A DNA stretch of 64,000 nucleotides from NCBI RefSeq assembly GCF_900109355.1, contig NZ_FOBF01000006.1, positions 310,001 through 374,000 of the forward strand. Reading direction: 5' to 3'. The notes below the pieces were generated by a model. The model was given only the letters and a program-made list of their open reading frames with translations. It was not told the DNA's origin and ran no database searches. A program made the position numbers and the translations under genes. Positions 54,473 through 62,005 of the stretch are shown here, one piece after another. This DNA comes from Nonomuraea pusilla. GTDB taxonomy: Bacteria; Actinomycetota; Actinomycetes; Streptosporangiales; Streptosporangiaceae. How positions within the stretch are numbered: position 1 is the first letter of the stretch; each line of letters opens with the position of its first letter.

Positions 54473-55301
54473 CGGCCCGCATGGCGGCGTTGCCGTCGGC
54501 GGTGTCGGTGAGCAGGCCGGACAGGCGCGGGTGACGCTCACGCGCCCACCTGACGGACTCGGTCTTCATCCAGCGGGCCAGCCCGCGTCCCCGGTGCTCC
54601 GGCAGGACCCCGGTGCCGTAGTGCCGGCCGTCGCCCTCGCCGTCGCCGGGGACGACCATCTCGGTGAACCCGGCGATCGAGCCGTCGGACTCGTCCACGG
54701 CGACGACGGTGTGCAGCAGGTCGCCGCGTTCGGCGACGGCGCGGGCCGCCGCGCGGACGCGTTCGACGTCCCAGACGACGACGCCGAAGTCGGCGTCCTC
54801 CACCTGCATGTCGTCCATGGCCCGGCGGGAGGCCGTGAACGTCTCGGCCAGCTCGTCGGGGACGACGCCCTCCCAGGCGCGCAGGCGGTAGCCGGGGCGC
54901 GCCCGCGCGGCGACCGCGTCAGCGTCGGCCTGGGCGGCCTGGGCGGCCTGGGACAGGTCGAGCCTGGCGAACGTCAGGCCGAGGACCTTGGCGAAGCCGC
55001 GGGCCGCGAGGAACGCGTCGCCGGGCGTGTCCGCCGCCGTCCCGGCCACCACGCGCCGGCGCCCCTGCTCGCGCGCCTCCGCGACGGCGCGTTCCAGCAG
55101 CTCGGAGCCCACGCCCTTGCGCCGCTCCGCAGGGTGGACGGCGATCTCCAGCTCGGCCAGGTGGTCCTGGCCCTCCCGGGTGAACAGGCGCAGGAACGCC
55201 GACCCCACCGGCACCCCTGCCGCGTCGGCGGCCAGCCAGGCGAGGCGGTGGCTGGCGGGGCCGGGGACGGGGTCGGCGAGGGGGGTGATGCGACGCGACA
55301 C
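54411..55301 (-). CDS. Tandem-GNAT acetyltransferase
   Basis: 296 aa with two GNAT modules. The first has the CoA motif HPAERRKGVGSELLERAVAE (RRKGVG) and then AARGFAK. The second has GVLPEHRGRGLARWMKTESV (RGRGLA) followed by LTDTADGNAAMRAVNDSLGY, the classic N-x-x-M/A-x-x-x-N-x-x-L-G-Y ending. Double GNAT proteins of this type include mycothiol-synthase relatives and antibiotic acetyltransferases; the substrate is unknown. GTG 55301 has GGAG 5 bases upstream and is preferred over an ATG at 55364. Confidence 0.87.
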   Translation of the reverse strand: MSRRITPLADPVPGPASHRLAWLAADAAGVPVGSAFLRLFTREGQDHLAELEIAVHPAERRKGVGSELLERAVAEAREQGRRRVVAGTAADTPGDAFLAARGFAKVLGLTFARLDLSQAAQAAQADADAVAARARPGYRLRAWEGVVPDELAETFTASRRAMDDMQVEDADFGVVVWDVERVRAAARAVAERGDLLHTVVAVDESDGSIAGFTEMVVPGDGEGDGRHYGTGVLPEHRGRGLARWMKTESVRWARERHPRLSGLLTDTADGNAAMRAVNDSLGYRPTHRELRYQLDL

Positions 55302-55387
55302 GTGATCTCCAGGAGCTGCGGGAACGTACCGGGATATTCTCCTCACGCGCCGGGTGCGCGTCACGAGGCTTTCGGGAGGGACGAGGG

Positions 55388-55963
55388 GTGTCGATGGGCG
55401 GTCGGCTGCCGGGGCTGAGGCCCGGTGAGCTGGACGACGAGCAGGCGGAGGTCTACCGGGCGATCACCGGCGGGCCGAGGGCGGCGGGGCCCCAGGCGTT
55501 CGCGCTCACCGACGCCGAGGGCCGCCTGCGCGGCCCCTTCAACGCCATGCTGCTCAGCCCGCCCGTCGGCGGCGCGCTCCAGGCGCTGGGCGCCGCCGTC
55601 CGGTACGGCTCCACGCTGGGCGACCGGGCGCGGGAGCTGGCCGTCCTGGTGGTGGCCGCGCACTGGGGCAGCGACTTCGAGCGTGAGGCGCACGAGGCCG
55701 TGGGACGGGCCTGCGGCCTGACGGAGGCGGAGCTGGCCGCGTTGCGCTCCGGCGCGCTGCCCGAACCGGACGACGCCGCCGGACGGGCCGCCGTCCGCGC
55801 GGCGGCGGCGCTGACCCGGCACGGGACCCTGACAGACGGGGAGTACGCCGAGGCGGTGGCGGCGCTGGGCGAGCGCGGCCTGTTCGAGCTGACGACCCTC
55901 GTCGGCTACTACGCGACGCTCGCCCTCCAACTGCGCGTCTTCGCCGGAGAGTCGCCCGCCTGA
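55388..55963 (+). CDS. Carboxymuconolactone decarboxylase-family protein
   Basis: 191 aa, all-helical AhpD/CMD-like fold. Recognisable are NAMLLSPPVGGALQALGAAV, the core RARELAVLVVAAHWGSDFER then EAHEAVGRACGLTE, and the C-terminal LTTLVGYYATLALQLRVF. The CxxC pair of peroxidase-type AhpD proteins is absent, so it is more likely a decarboxylase-type or unassigned member. GTG 55388 and ATG 55394 are both possible, with GGGAGG upstream. The final codons form the first unit of a 39-bp tandem duplication. Confidence 0.82.
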   Translation: MSMGGRLPGLRPGELDDEQAEVYRAITGGPRAAGPQAFALTDAEGRLRGPFNAMLLSPPVGGALQALGAAVRYGSTLGDRARELAVLVVAAHWGSDFEREAHEAVGRACGLTEAELAALRSGALPEPDDAAGRAAVRAAAALTRHGTLTDGEYAEAVAALGERGLFELTTLVGYYATLALQLRVFAGESPA

Positions 55964-56028
55964 CCCCGGTGGACGGCGCACCCAGGAGCGTCGCCCGCCT
56001 GACCCCGGACGACGGCGCACCCAGGGGC
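55951..56028 (+). repeat. 39-bp tandem repeat spanning the CMD-gene stop
   Basis: Units 55951-55989 and 55990-56028 differ at only a few positions, and a third decayed start follows at 56029. The unit length is a multiple of three, so the second copy repeats the in-frame ending and stop. Confidence 0.8.
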
Positions 56029-56059
56029 GTCACCCGGCAGAACCCGAGGGCCGCCAGGC

Positions 56060-56731
56060 TCAGGGGTGGGTGAGCACGCCGTCGGCCATGGTGTGGACGG
56101 TGTCCACCAGGGCGAGGGCGGCGAGGTCGTGGGTGACCATGACGGTGGCCAGGCCCTTCTCCCTGGTCAGCCCCGCCAGCAGGGCGACCACGGCCTCGCC
56201 CCTCGTGTGGTCGAGCGCGCTGGTGGGCTCGTCCACGAGCAGCACCTCGGGGGAGTTCATCAGCGCGCGGGCGATGTTGACGCGCTGGCGTTCGCCGCCG
56301 GAGAGCTGGTGGGGGCGCTTGTGCTCCTTGCCCTCCAGGCCGACGGCGGCGAGCAGCTCGCGGGCGCGTCCGGCGGCGGCGCGCGGCGGGCGCCCCGCCA
56401 GGTCGGCCATGACGAGGAGCTGGTCGAGCGTGGTGAGCGAGGCGAGCAGGTTGGCCTGCTGGAAGACGATGCCGACGTGGTCGCGGCGGATCCTGGTGCG
56501 TTCGGCGGCGCTCGCCCCCGACACGTCGCGCCCGGCCACGGTGACGGCGCCGGCGTCGGGCGTGATGAGGGTGGCGGCGACGGCGAGCAGGCTCGACTTG
56601 CCGGAGCCTGACGGGCCGACCACGGCGGCGAACTCGCCCGGCGCGACGGCGAGGTCGGCGTGGTCGAGCGCGGTGAGGGTGCGGTCGCCGTCCGGGTAGG
56701 TCAGCACGACGTCGGCGAGCTTGAGCGTCAT
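56060..56731 (-). CDS. ABC transporter ATP-binding protein (MacB/LolD type)
   Basis: 223 aa. Walker A VVGPSGSGKSSLLAVAATLI, the Q-loop IVFQQANLLASLTTLDQL, signature HQLSGGERQRVNIARAL, Walker B VLLVDEPTSALDH and H-loop VMVTHDL. The short length and the LAS-type segment place it with LolD/MacB ATPases that power FtsX-fold permeases for lipoprotein or peptide export and antimicrobial resistance. ATG 56731 overlaps the stop of a 15-codon relic of permease sequence (ATGA), and the intact permease gene lies 43 bases upstream. Confidence 0.93.
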   Translation of the reverse strand: MTLKLADVVLTYPDGDRTLTALDHADLAVAPGEFAAVVGPSGSGKSSLLAVAATLITPDAGAVTVAGRDVSGASAAERTRIRRDHVGIVFQQANLLASLTTLDQLLVMADLAGRPPRAAAGRARELLAAVGLEGKEHKRPHQLSGGERQRVNIARALMNSPEVLLVDEPTSALDHTRGEAVVALLAGLTREKGLATVMVTHDLAALALVDTVHTMADGVLTHP

Positions 56732-56772
56732 CGGGAGGCCCCCAAGGTGGTGAGCGGGTCGAGGGAGTCGAA
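56728..56772 (-). pseudogene. Relic of a second permease 3' end
   Basis: After the permease stop, another frame reads FDSLDPLTTLGASR and a TGA that overlaps the ATPase ATG. It mirrors the real permease ending TSVDPLTALGASR. Over the last 38 bases the two copies differ at 5 positions, 3 of them synonymous, so it looks like the tail of a diverged paralogous permease gene whose body was deleted. Confidence 0.6.
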
Positions 56773-56774
56773 CG

Positions 56775-57857
56775 TCATCGGGAGGCTCCCAGGGCGGTCA
56801 GCGGGTCGACGGAGGTGATCTTGCGGATGGCGAGCGCGGCACCGCCGGCGCCGAGCAGGATCATCACGGCCACGGGCACGACGGTGGTGGCGGGCGACAG
56901 GACGAACGGCACCGCCTCGCCGGCCAGCGCTCCGAGGGCGGCGCCGAGCGCGCCGCCCACCCCGGCCCCGGCCAGCAGCACGACGACGGCCTGCGCGAGG
57001 GCGTCGCGCAGCAGGTAGCCGGTGCTCGCGCCGAGCGCCTTGAGCACGGCGACGTCGCCGCGCCGCTGGATCGTCCAGACGGTGAAGAAGGCGCCGATGA
57101 CGAGGGCGGAGATGGCGAACAGGAACCCGCGCATGAGCTGCAGTGAGCCGTTCTCGGAGGAGAAGGAGCCGATGGCGGCGGGCGCGTCGGCGAGCGGGAC
57201 TGCCGCGGTGCCGAGCCGCCGGTCGGCGGCGGCGAGGTCGGGCTCGCCGGTGGACGTCAGCGTGAGGACGGTGGCCACCGCGTCGTCGCCGCCCTGCCGG
57301 GCGACGCGCTGCCAGTCGTCGATGCCGATCCAGGCGACGGGGGCGTGGCTGTAGGAGGCGGCGCCGGCGACGCGGCGCACGGTGAAGTCCGCGCCGAAGA
57401 TCTGGACGGTGTCGCCCGCGCGCACGCCGGCGTCGGAGGCGAGCCCGGCGGACAGCACGACCGTGCCGGCCTCCACCTGGCCGGGCTGGACCGTGTCAGG
57501 CGCGGCGGCGCCCGTCGCCCGGTCCACGCCGAACAGGGCCGCCCCCGTGGTGCGGTCGCCGTGGGCGAGCCGCGCCATGGAGATGCCGAGCCGGCGCGCG
57601 GTGACGCCGTCCACCTCCTGCCACCCCTGCCAGGTGGCGACGTCGATGCGGCTGTCGGCGAACGAGGGACCGTCCTGGCCGCCGGAGAAGACGACGTGGT
57701 CGGCGGGCAGCCCCTCGACGGCCGAGACGTTCTCCCGGGCGAGCCCGGCGGTCAGGCCGGACAGCATGGTCACGAGCAGCGTGATGAGGAAGACGACGGC
57801 GCCCATGAGGGCGAACCGTCCTTTGGCGAAACGCAGGTCTCTGAGCGCCACGAACAC
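56775..57857 (-). CDS. FtsX-domain ABC transporter permease
   Basis: 360 aa with four membrane helices in the FtsX/MacB pattern. One helix is near the N-terminus (LMGAVVFLITLLVTMLSGLT), then a large extracytoplasmic domain of about 190 residues, then three clustered helices (GFLFAISALVIGAFFTVWTI, AVVVLLAGAGVGGALGAALG, VPVAVMILLGAGGAALAI). The cytoplasmic QRRGDVAVLKALGAS segment and the ending VDPLTALGA are diagnostic. GTG 57857 or 57851 is the start. It pairs with the downstream ATPase and is divergent from a two-component system that probably controls it. Confidence 0.9.
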   Translation of the reverse strand: MFVALRDLRFAKGRFALMGAVVFLITLLVTMLSGLTAGLARENVSAVEGLPADHVVFSGGQDGPSFADSRIDVATWQGWQEVDGVTARRLGISMARLAHGDRTTGAALFGVDRATGAAAPDTVQPGQVEAGTVVLSAGLASDAGVRAGDTVQIFGADFTVRRVAGAASYSHAPVAWIGIDDWQRVARQGGDDAVATVLTLTSTGEPDLAAADRRLGTAAVPLADAPAAIGSFSSENGSLQLMRGFLFAISALVIGAFFTVWTIQRRGDVAVLKALGASTGYLLRDALAQAVVVLLAGAGVGGALGAALGALAGEAVPFVLSPATTVVPVAVMILLGAGGAALAIRKITSVDPLTALGASR

Positions 57858-58032
57858 GGCGCGGTCCCCCTGTCGCGGGTCGGCGGAAATCGGAACGCCC
57901 CCACCCTCCGGCACCGCGGCCGCCCGCCGCGTCGTGAGGACGCGCCGCCGTACCCGGTCCCTTCGGACGGCCCGGAATCCACCTTTCGAACGATCCCGGC
58001 AGGTCGCGGCCATCACCTACAGTGAGCGGGAC

Positions 58033-59223
58033 ATGATGGACTTCCCGTTCCCGCCCGCGCTCAGGCTGCTCAGATGGGCCATCCACGGCACGTTCGCGGT
58101 GCTGCTGGCGGTGGCGCTGGCCGGTGCGCTGCGGGAGGGCCTGGCGGCGGCAGCGGCGGGAGGAGCCCTGCTCGGCGCGCTGTACGGGCTCGGGCTGTTC
58201 GTCGAGGCGCGGCTGCCCGACTTCGGCGGGCACGTCCACCTGCTGCTGGGCCGCGTGTGGCTGGCCGCCGTGACGGCGGGGTGGATGGGGCTCGCCGCGA
58301 CCTCGCCCAGGTTCGTGTGGCTGGCCTTCCCGCTGTTCTTCGCCTGCCTGCACCTGCTGCCGCTGCGCGCCGCGCTGCCCGCCGTCGCGGCGCTCACGGC
58401 CGCCGCGGTCGCGGCCGACGGCTGGCACGCGGGCGGGCTGAGCGCGTCGCAGGTGATCGGCCCGGCCATCGGGGCGGTCGTGGCCACGCTCATGGCGCTG
58501 GTGTACAAGGCCCTGTACGCCGAGAGCGAGCAGCGGCGCGTCCTGATCGACGACCTGGTACGCACCCGGGACCGCCTGCTGCGCGCGGAGAGCGAGTCGG
58601 CCAGGCTGGCCGAGCGGGAGCGCCTGGCCAGGGAGATCCACGACACGCTGGCCCAGGGGATGTCGAGCATCATCCTGCTGCTGCGCGCCGCCCGCGCCGA
58701 CCTGGCCGACCGCCCCGCCGAGGCGGCGCGGCGCATCGCCGAGGCCGAGCGGGCGGCGCAGGACAACCTGGAGGAGGCCCGCACCTTCGTGCGCGGCCTG
58801 ACGCCGCCCGCGCTGCGGCAGTCCTCGCTGGCGGGGGCGCTGCGCGGCATCAGCGACTCGGCCACGGCGGGCACGGCCACCCGGGTGCGCTTCGAGGTGT
58901 CGGGCACGCCGGTGCCGCTGCCTCCCGGCTACGACCTGGCGCTGCTGCGCATCGCGCAGGGGGCGCTGGGCAACGTCAGCAGGCACGCGGGCGCGCGCAA
59001 CGCCGGGGTGACGCTGACGTACCTGGACGACGCGGTGGTGCTCGACGTGTACGACGACGGCCGCGGCTTCCTCCCGGGGCAGGCCGAGGGGTACGGGCTG
59101 CGGGCGATGCGGGAACGGGTGGCGGAGCTGGGCGGGTCGCTGGCGGTGGAGTCGGCGCCCGGGGAGGGCACGGCGGTCGCGGCGACGCTGCCACTGCCGG
59201 CGCACGGAGGGAGCGGCGGATGA
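58033..59223 (+). CDS. NarL-type sensor histidine kinase
   Basis: 396 aa. The membrane sensor region has four to six helices (VLLAVALAGALREGL, LLGALYGLGLFVEA, LAFPLFFACLHLLPLRAALP and others) and no sizeable external domain, so it probably senses within the membrane. The HisKA_3 box holds the phosphorylated His in ERLAREIHDTLAQGMSSIIL, followed by an HATPase domain with VVLDVYDDGRGFLPG and YGLRAMRERVAELGGSLAVE. ATG 58033 and 58036 are adjacent. TACAGT at 58018-58023 may be the -10. The stop overlaps the regulator start (ATGA). Confidence 0.92.
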   Translation: MMDFPFPPALRLLRWAIHGTFAVLLAVALAGALREGLAAAAAGGALLGALYGLGLFVEARLPDFGGHVHLLLGRVWLAAVTAGWMGLAATSPRFVWLAFPLFFACLHLLPLRAALPAVAALTAAAVAADGWHAGGLSASQVIGPAIGAVVATLMALVYKALYAESEQRRVLIDDLVRTRDRLLRAESESARLAERERLAREIHDTLAQGMSSIILLLRAARADLADRPAEAARRIAEAERAAQDNLEEARTFVRGLTPPALRQSSLAGALRGISDSATAGTATRVRFEVSGTPVPLPPGYDLALLRIAQGALGNVSRHAGARNAGVTLTYLDDAVVLDVYDDGRGFLPGQAEGYGLRAMRERVAELGGSLAVESAPGEGTAVAATLPLPAHGGSGG

Positions 59224-59843
59224 TCCGCATCGTGCTGGTGGACGACCACCCGGTGGTGCGGTCGGGGCTGCGGGCGATGCTCGCCGGACAGCCGGACTTC
59301 GAACTGGTCGAGGAGGCGGCCACGGGCGAGGCGGGCGTGGAGGCCGCCGGCCGCCTGCGTCCCGACGTGGTGCTGATGGACCTCCAGCTCGGCCCCGGCA
59401 TCCACGGCAGCGAGGCCACGCGGCGCATCGCGGAGCTGGACGGGCCGCGCGTGCTGGTGCTGACCACGTTCGACACCGACGCCGACATCGTCGCCGCGAT
59501 CGAGGCGGGCGCCACCGGCTACCTGCTGAAGGACGCGCCGCCGGAGGAGCTGCACGCGGCCATCAGGTCGGCGGCGGCGGGGGCGAGCGCGCTGGCGCCC
59601 AGCGTCGCCTCCCGCCTGCTGGGCCGGGTCCGGGCCCCCGCGGCCACGCTGAGCCCCCGGGAGCTGGAGGTGCTGGGCCACGTGGCGGCGGGGATGTCGA
59701 ACCGGCAGATCAGCAGGCTGATGTTCCTGAGCGAGACGACGGTCAAGACGCACCTGGTGCACATCTACGCCAAGCTCGGCGTCGACTCCCGCACCGCGGC
59801 CGTCGCCGCCGCCACCCGCAGGGGCCTCATCCGTCCGTCCTGA
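59220..59843 (+). CDS. NarL/LuxR-type response regulator
   Basis: 207 aa. The receiver domain has the acidic pair in VLVDDHPVVRSGLRAML, the phosphoacceptor Asp in VVLMDLQLGPGIHG, and Lys in GYLLKDAPPEELHAAIR. The C-terminal LuxR HTH reads LSPRELEVLGHVAAGMSNRQ then ISRLMFLSETTVKTHLVHIY. ATG 59220 overlaps the kinase stop. The divergent FtsX-type ABC transporter is the likely target, as with other systems that pair a kinase lacking an external domain with such exporters, responding to cell-envelope stress. Confidence 0.94.
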   Translation: MIRIVLVDDHPVVRSGLRAMLAGQPDFELVEEAATGEAGVEAAGRLRPDVVLMDLQLGPGIHGSEATRRIAELDGPRVLVLTTFDTDADIVAAIEAGATGYLLKDAPPEELHAAIRSAAAGASALAPSVASRLLGRVRAPAATLSPRELEVLGHVAAGMSNRQISRLMFLSETTVKTHLVHIYAKLGVDSRTAAVAAATRRGLIRPS

Positions 59844-60000
59844 CCGCGCCCGGGTCACCATGCTGCCGCGCTCTCGGCTGACGTCGCCGCCGGTCCCTTC
59901 CCCGGCGGGGGCGCGGTTTGATCCGTGGGGTGGTGGCCCGTACCCTGCCCTCTGCCGATCATCGTCGGCGTACGGAGGACGAGGGAGAGGGGCCCGGCGC

Positions 60001-60819
60001 GTGACGAGGAAGACAGCGGCCGTGACACCGGCGGCGGTCCTGGCCGCCGTCCTGCTGGCCGGTACGGCGCCCGCCGCGGCGGCGGCCGAGTCCGGCGCAC
60101 GGGAGGCGCGCCGGACGCCCGCGTGCCCGCTGGTGTTCGGGCACGGCGGCTACCCCACGGGGCCGGACGCCTGGGCGAGGGACCAGGTCCGCCAGCCCAA
60201 CCACCCGCGCGGCGTGGACGACCAGAAGGCGCGGGGCGCCGACGGCGTGGAGGGCGACGTCCAGCTCACCCGTGAGGGGACCAAGGCCGTCATGTGGCAC
60301 AACACCTCCACGCACGGCCTGACGGGCGTCAAGAAGAACATCACCGACATCTGGTGGACGGCGGGCGGCGACAACCTGCGCGACCGGCGCATCGACAGGG
60401 GGCCGTACAAGGGGCAGGGCGTCTACTCGCTGCGGCAGTGGCTGGACCACGTGCGCTCGCGCGGGCTGGTCGCGCTGCTGGAGGTCAAGCCCGAGACCAA
60501 GCCGATCCTGTCGAACCCCGCGTACGCGGCGCGGGCGTGGAAGGAGATCTCGGGCCCGCTCCTGGAGCGGCAGGCGTCGCAGCGCATCCTGGTGTACTCG
60601 CAGGACCCGTGGATCCAGGCCGAGCTGGGCAGGCGCCACCCGGCGCTGCTGAAGGGCTCGGCGGCCCGGTGGACCGACGGCGTCGCCTGGGAGGAGCCGC
60701 CGCCCTCGTGGAAGGGCAACGCCGCCCAGTGGCAGGCGGTGCTGGGGGCCGGGCCGCGCAGCGTGATGACGAACTACACGAAGGAGTACCGCGCCTGGCT
60801 CGCCGGCCGCTGCGGATGA
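60001..60819 (+). CDS. Secreted GDPD-like phosphodiesterase
   Basis: 272 aa. The signal peptide (VTPAAVLAAVLLAGTAPAAA) is followed by a TIM-barrel with glycerophosphodiesterase hallmarks: FGHGGYPTG at the first strand, DGVEGDVQLTREGTKAVMWH with the metal-binding Glu and Asp and the catalytic His, and LVALLEVKPETKP. The usual HRG is HGG here. It probably cleaves glycerophosphodiesters or teichoic-acid-like polymers outside the cell, releasing phosphate or glycerol. The GTG start at 60001 has GAGAGGGG about 10 bases upstream. Confidence 0.83.
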   Translation: MTRKTAAVTPAAVLAAVLLAGTAPAAAAAESGAREARRTPACPLVFGHGGYPTGPDAWARDQVRQPNHPRGVDDQKARGADGVEGDVQLTREGTKAVMWHNTSTHGLTGVKKNITDIWWTAGGDNLRDRRIDRGPYKGQGVYSLRQWLDHVRSRGLVALLEVKPETKPILSNPAYAARAWKEISGPLLERQASQRILVYSQDPWIQAELGRRHPALLKGSAARWTDGVAWEEPPPSWKGNAAQWQAVLGAGPRSVMTNYTKEYRAWLAGRCG

Positions 60820-60841
60820 GCCGGCGAGCCGGGCGCGGCCG

Positions 60842-61930
60842 TCACGGGGTGACCGCGATGTTGGTCAGCCCCTTCAACGCCCCGGTCACGGTGTTGGAGG
60901 CGTGGACGACGTTCGGGTCGCCCGCGCACTTGGACGTCGAGGTGACGTAGACGGCGTATCCGCCCAGCCCGCCGAGGTCGGAGACGTTGTCCCGCCAGAC
61001 GTTGCCGCAGCCGTTGGGGAACGACGGGCTGGTCGAGGGGTTGTGCGTCTCGTAGCCGTTGGCGAACACGGCGGGTTCGGCGACCGTCCCCGTGTTGCCC
61101 TCGATCAGGTAGCCGTTGCCCTTGACGTCCACCCACGAGTCGGCCGAGTTCTGGCCGGAGATGCCGGTGCCGTCGAAGGCGTTGCCCCGGATGACGCCGT
61201 CGAAGGTGCCCTCCTTGACGTCGATGTGCTCGGCCGCGATGGACGGGCCGAACCGGTTGCCGAGCACCTGGACCCGGTCGGAGCGGTCGGCGCCGCCGCT
61301 GTCGCCGTGGCAGCCCCAGTTGGAGCCGGCGGAGCCGATGTACACGCCCTCGCCGTAGCCGGGCTGCGCCAGCCCCGTGTGGCTGATCCGGGAGTTCCGG
61401 ATCACGCCGTCGGAGGACGACCTGCGGAAGTGCACCGCCTCGTCGTCGACGTGGTGGACCGAGACGCCGTCGACGACGACGTGCGGCGAGCGGTCCAGGA
61501 CGATGCCCTTCTTCGAGTCGCGCACGGTGAAGCCGGTCAGCCGCCAGTACGGCGCGCCGTACAGCCAGATCCCGTACCCGGAGTCCCAGCCGGCGGTGGG
61601 CACCGGGCAGGAGGGCGCGGAGCCCGACGGCCCGTCGTTCACGAGCACGGCGTCCGCCGGGCCCGTCAGGGTGATGGGCGCGGCGGCCGTGCCGGGCCGC
61701 TGGGTGACGAACGACCCGTGGTACACGCCGGGCGCCAGCCGGATCGTCTGCCCCGGCTGCGCCGCCGCCAGGGCGCTCCTGAGCTGGGCGGCCGTGGAGA
61801 CGTCCACGGTGGAGGCCCGCGCGGTGGCGTCCGCCGCCGCGGGGGCGGGCGGCAGGGAGCAGAGGAGGAGGGAGAGCGCCGCGACGGCGCCGGCGGCAGG
61901 AAGCCGCCGCGAGGTGGTCGTGCCTGACAT
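60842..61930 (-). CDS. Secreted right-handed parallel beta-helix protein (polysaccharide lyase-like)
   Basis: 362 aa. The signal peptide (AGAVAALSLLLCSLPPAPAA) is followed by a start typical of beta-helix lyases (STAAQLRSALAAAQPGQTIR, LAPGVYHGSF) and then short repeated coils (GFTVRDSKKGIVLDRSPHVV, DGVIRNSRISHTG, DGVIRGNAFDGTGISG). It is probably a lyase or hydrolase acting on an acidic plant or microbial polysaccharide. The family within the fold is not decided. Six cysteines in the mature part may form disulfides. It is downstream of the GH8 gene on the same strand. Confidence 0.82.
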   Translation of the reverse strand: MSGTTTSRRLPAAGAVAALSLLLCSLPPAPAAADATARASTVDVSTAAQLRSALAAAQPGQTIRLAPGVYHGSFVTQRPGTAAAPITLTGPADAVLVNDGPSGSAPSCPVPTAGWDSGYGIWLYGAPYWRLTGFTVRDSKKGIVLDRSPHVVVDGVSVHHVDDEAVHFRRSSSDGVIRNSRISHTGLAQPGYGEGVYIGSAGSNWGCHGDSGGADRSDRVQVLGNRFGPSIAAEHIDVKEGTFDGVIRGNAFDGTGISGQNSADSWVDVKGNGYLIEGNTGTVAEPAVFANGYETHNPSTSPSFPNGCGNVWRDNVSDLGGLGGYAVYVTSTSKCAGDPNVVHASNTVTGALKGLTNIAVTP

Positions 61931-62005
61931 CGGCCCTCCAGGGGGACGGGTGAGGGGGCGCGCCGGGGCCCGCCGCGACGGGCCGGGCGCGCCCGGGAGC
62001 AGGGG

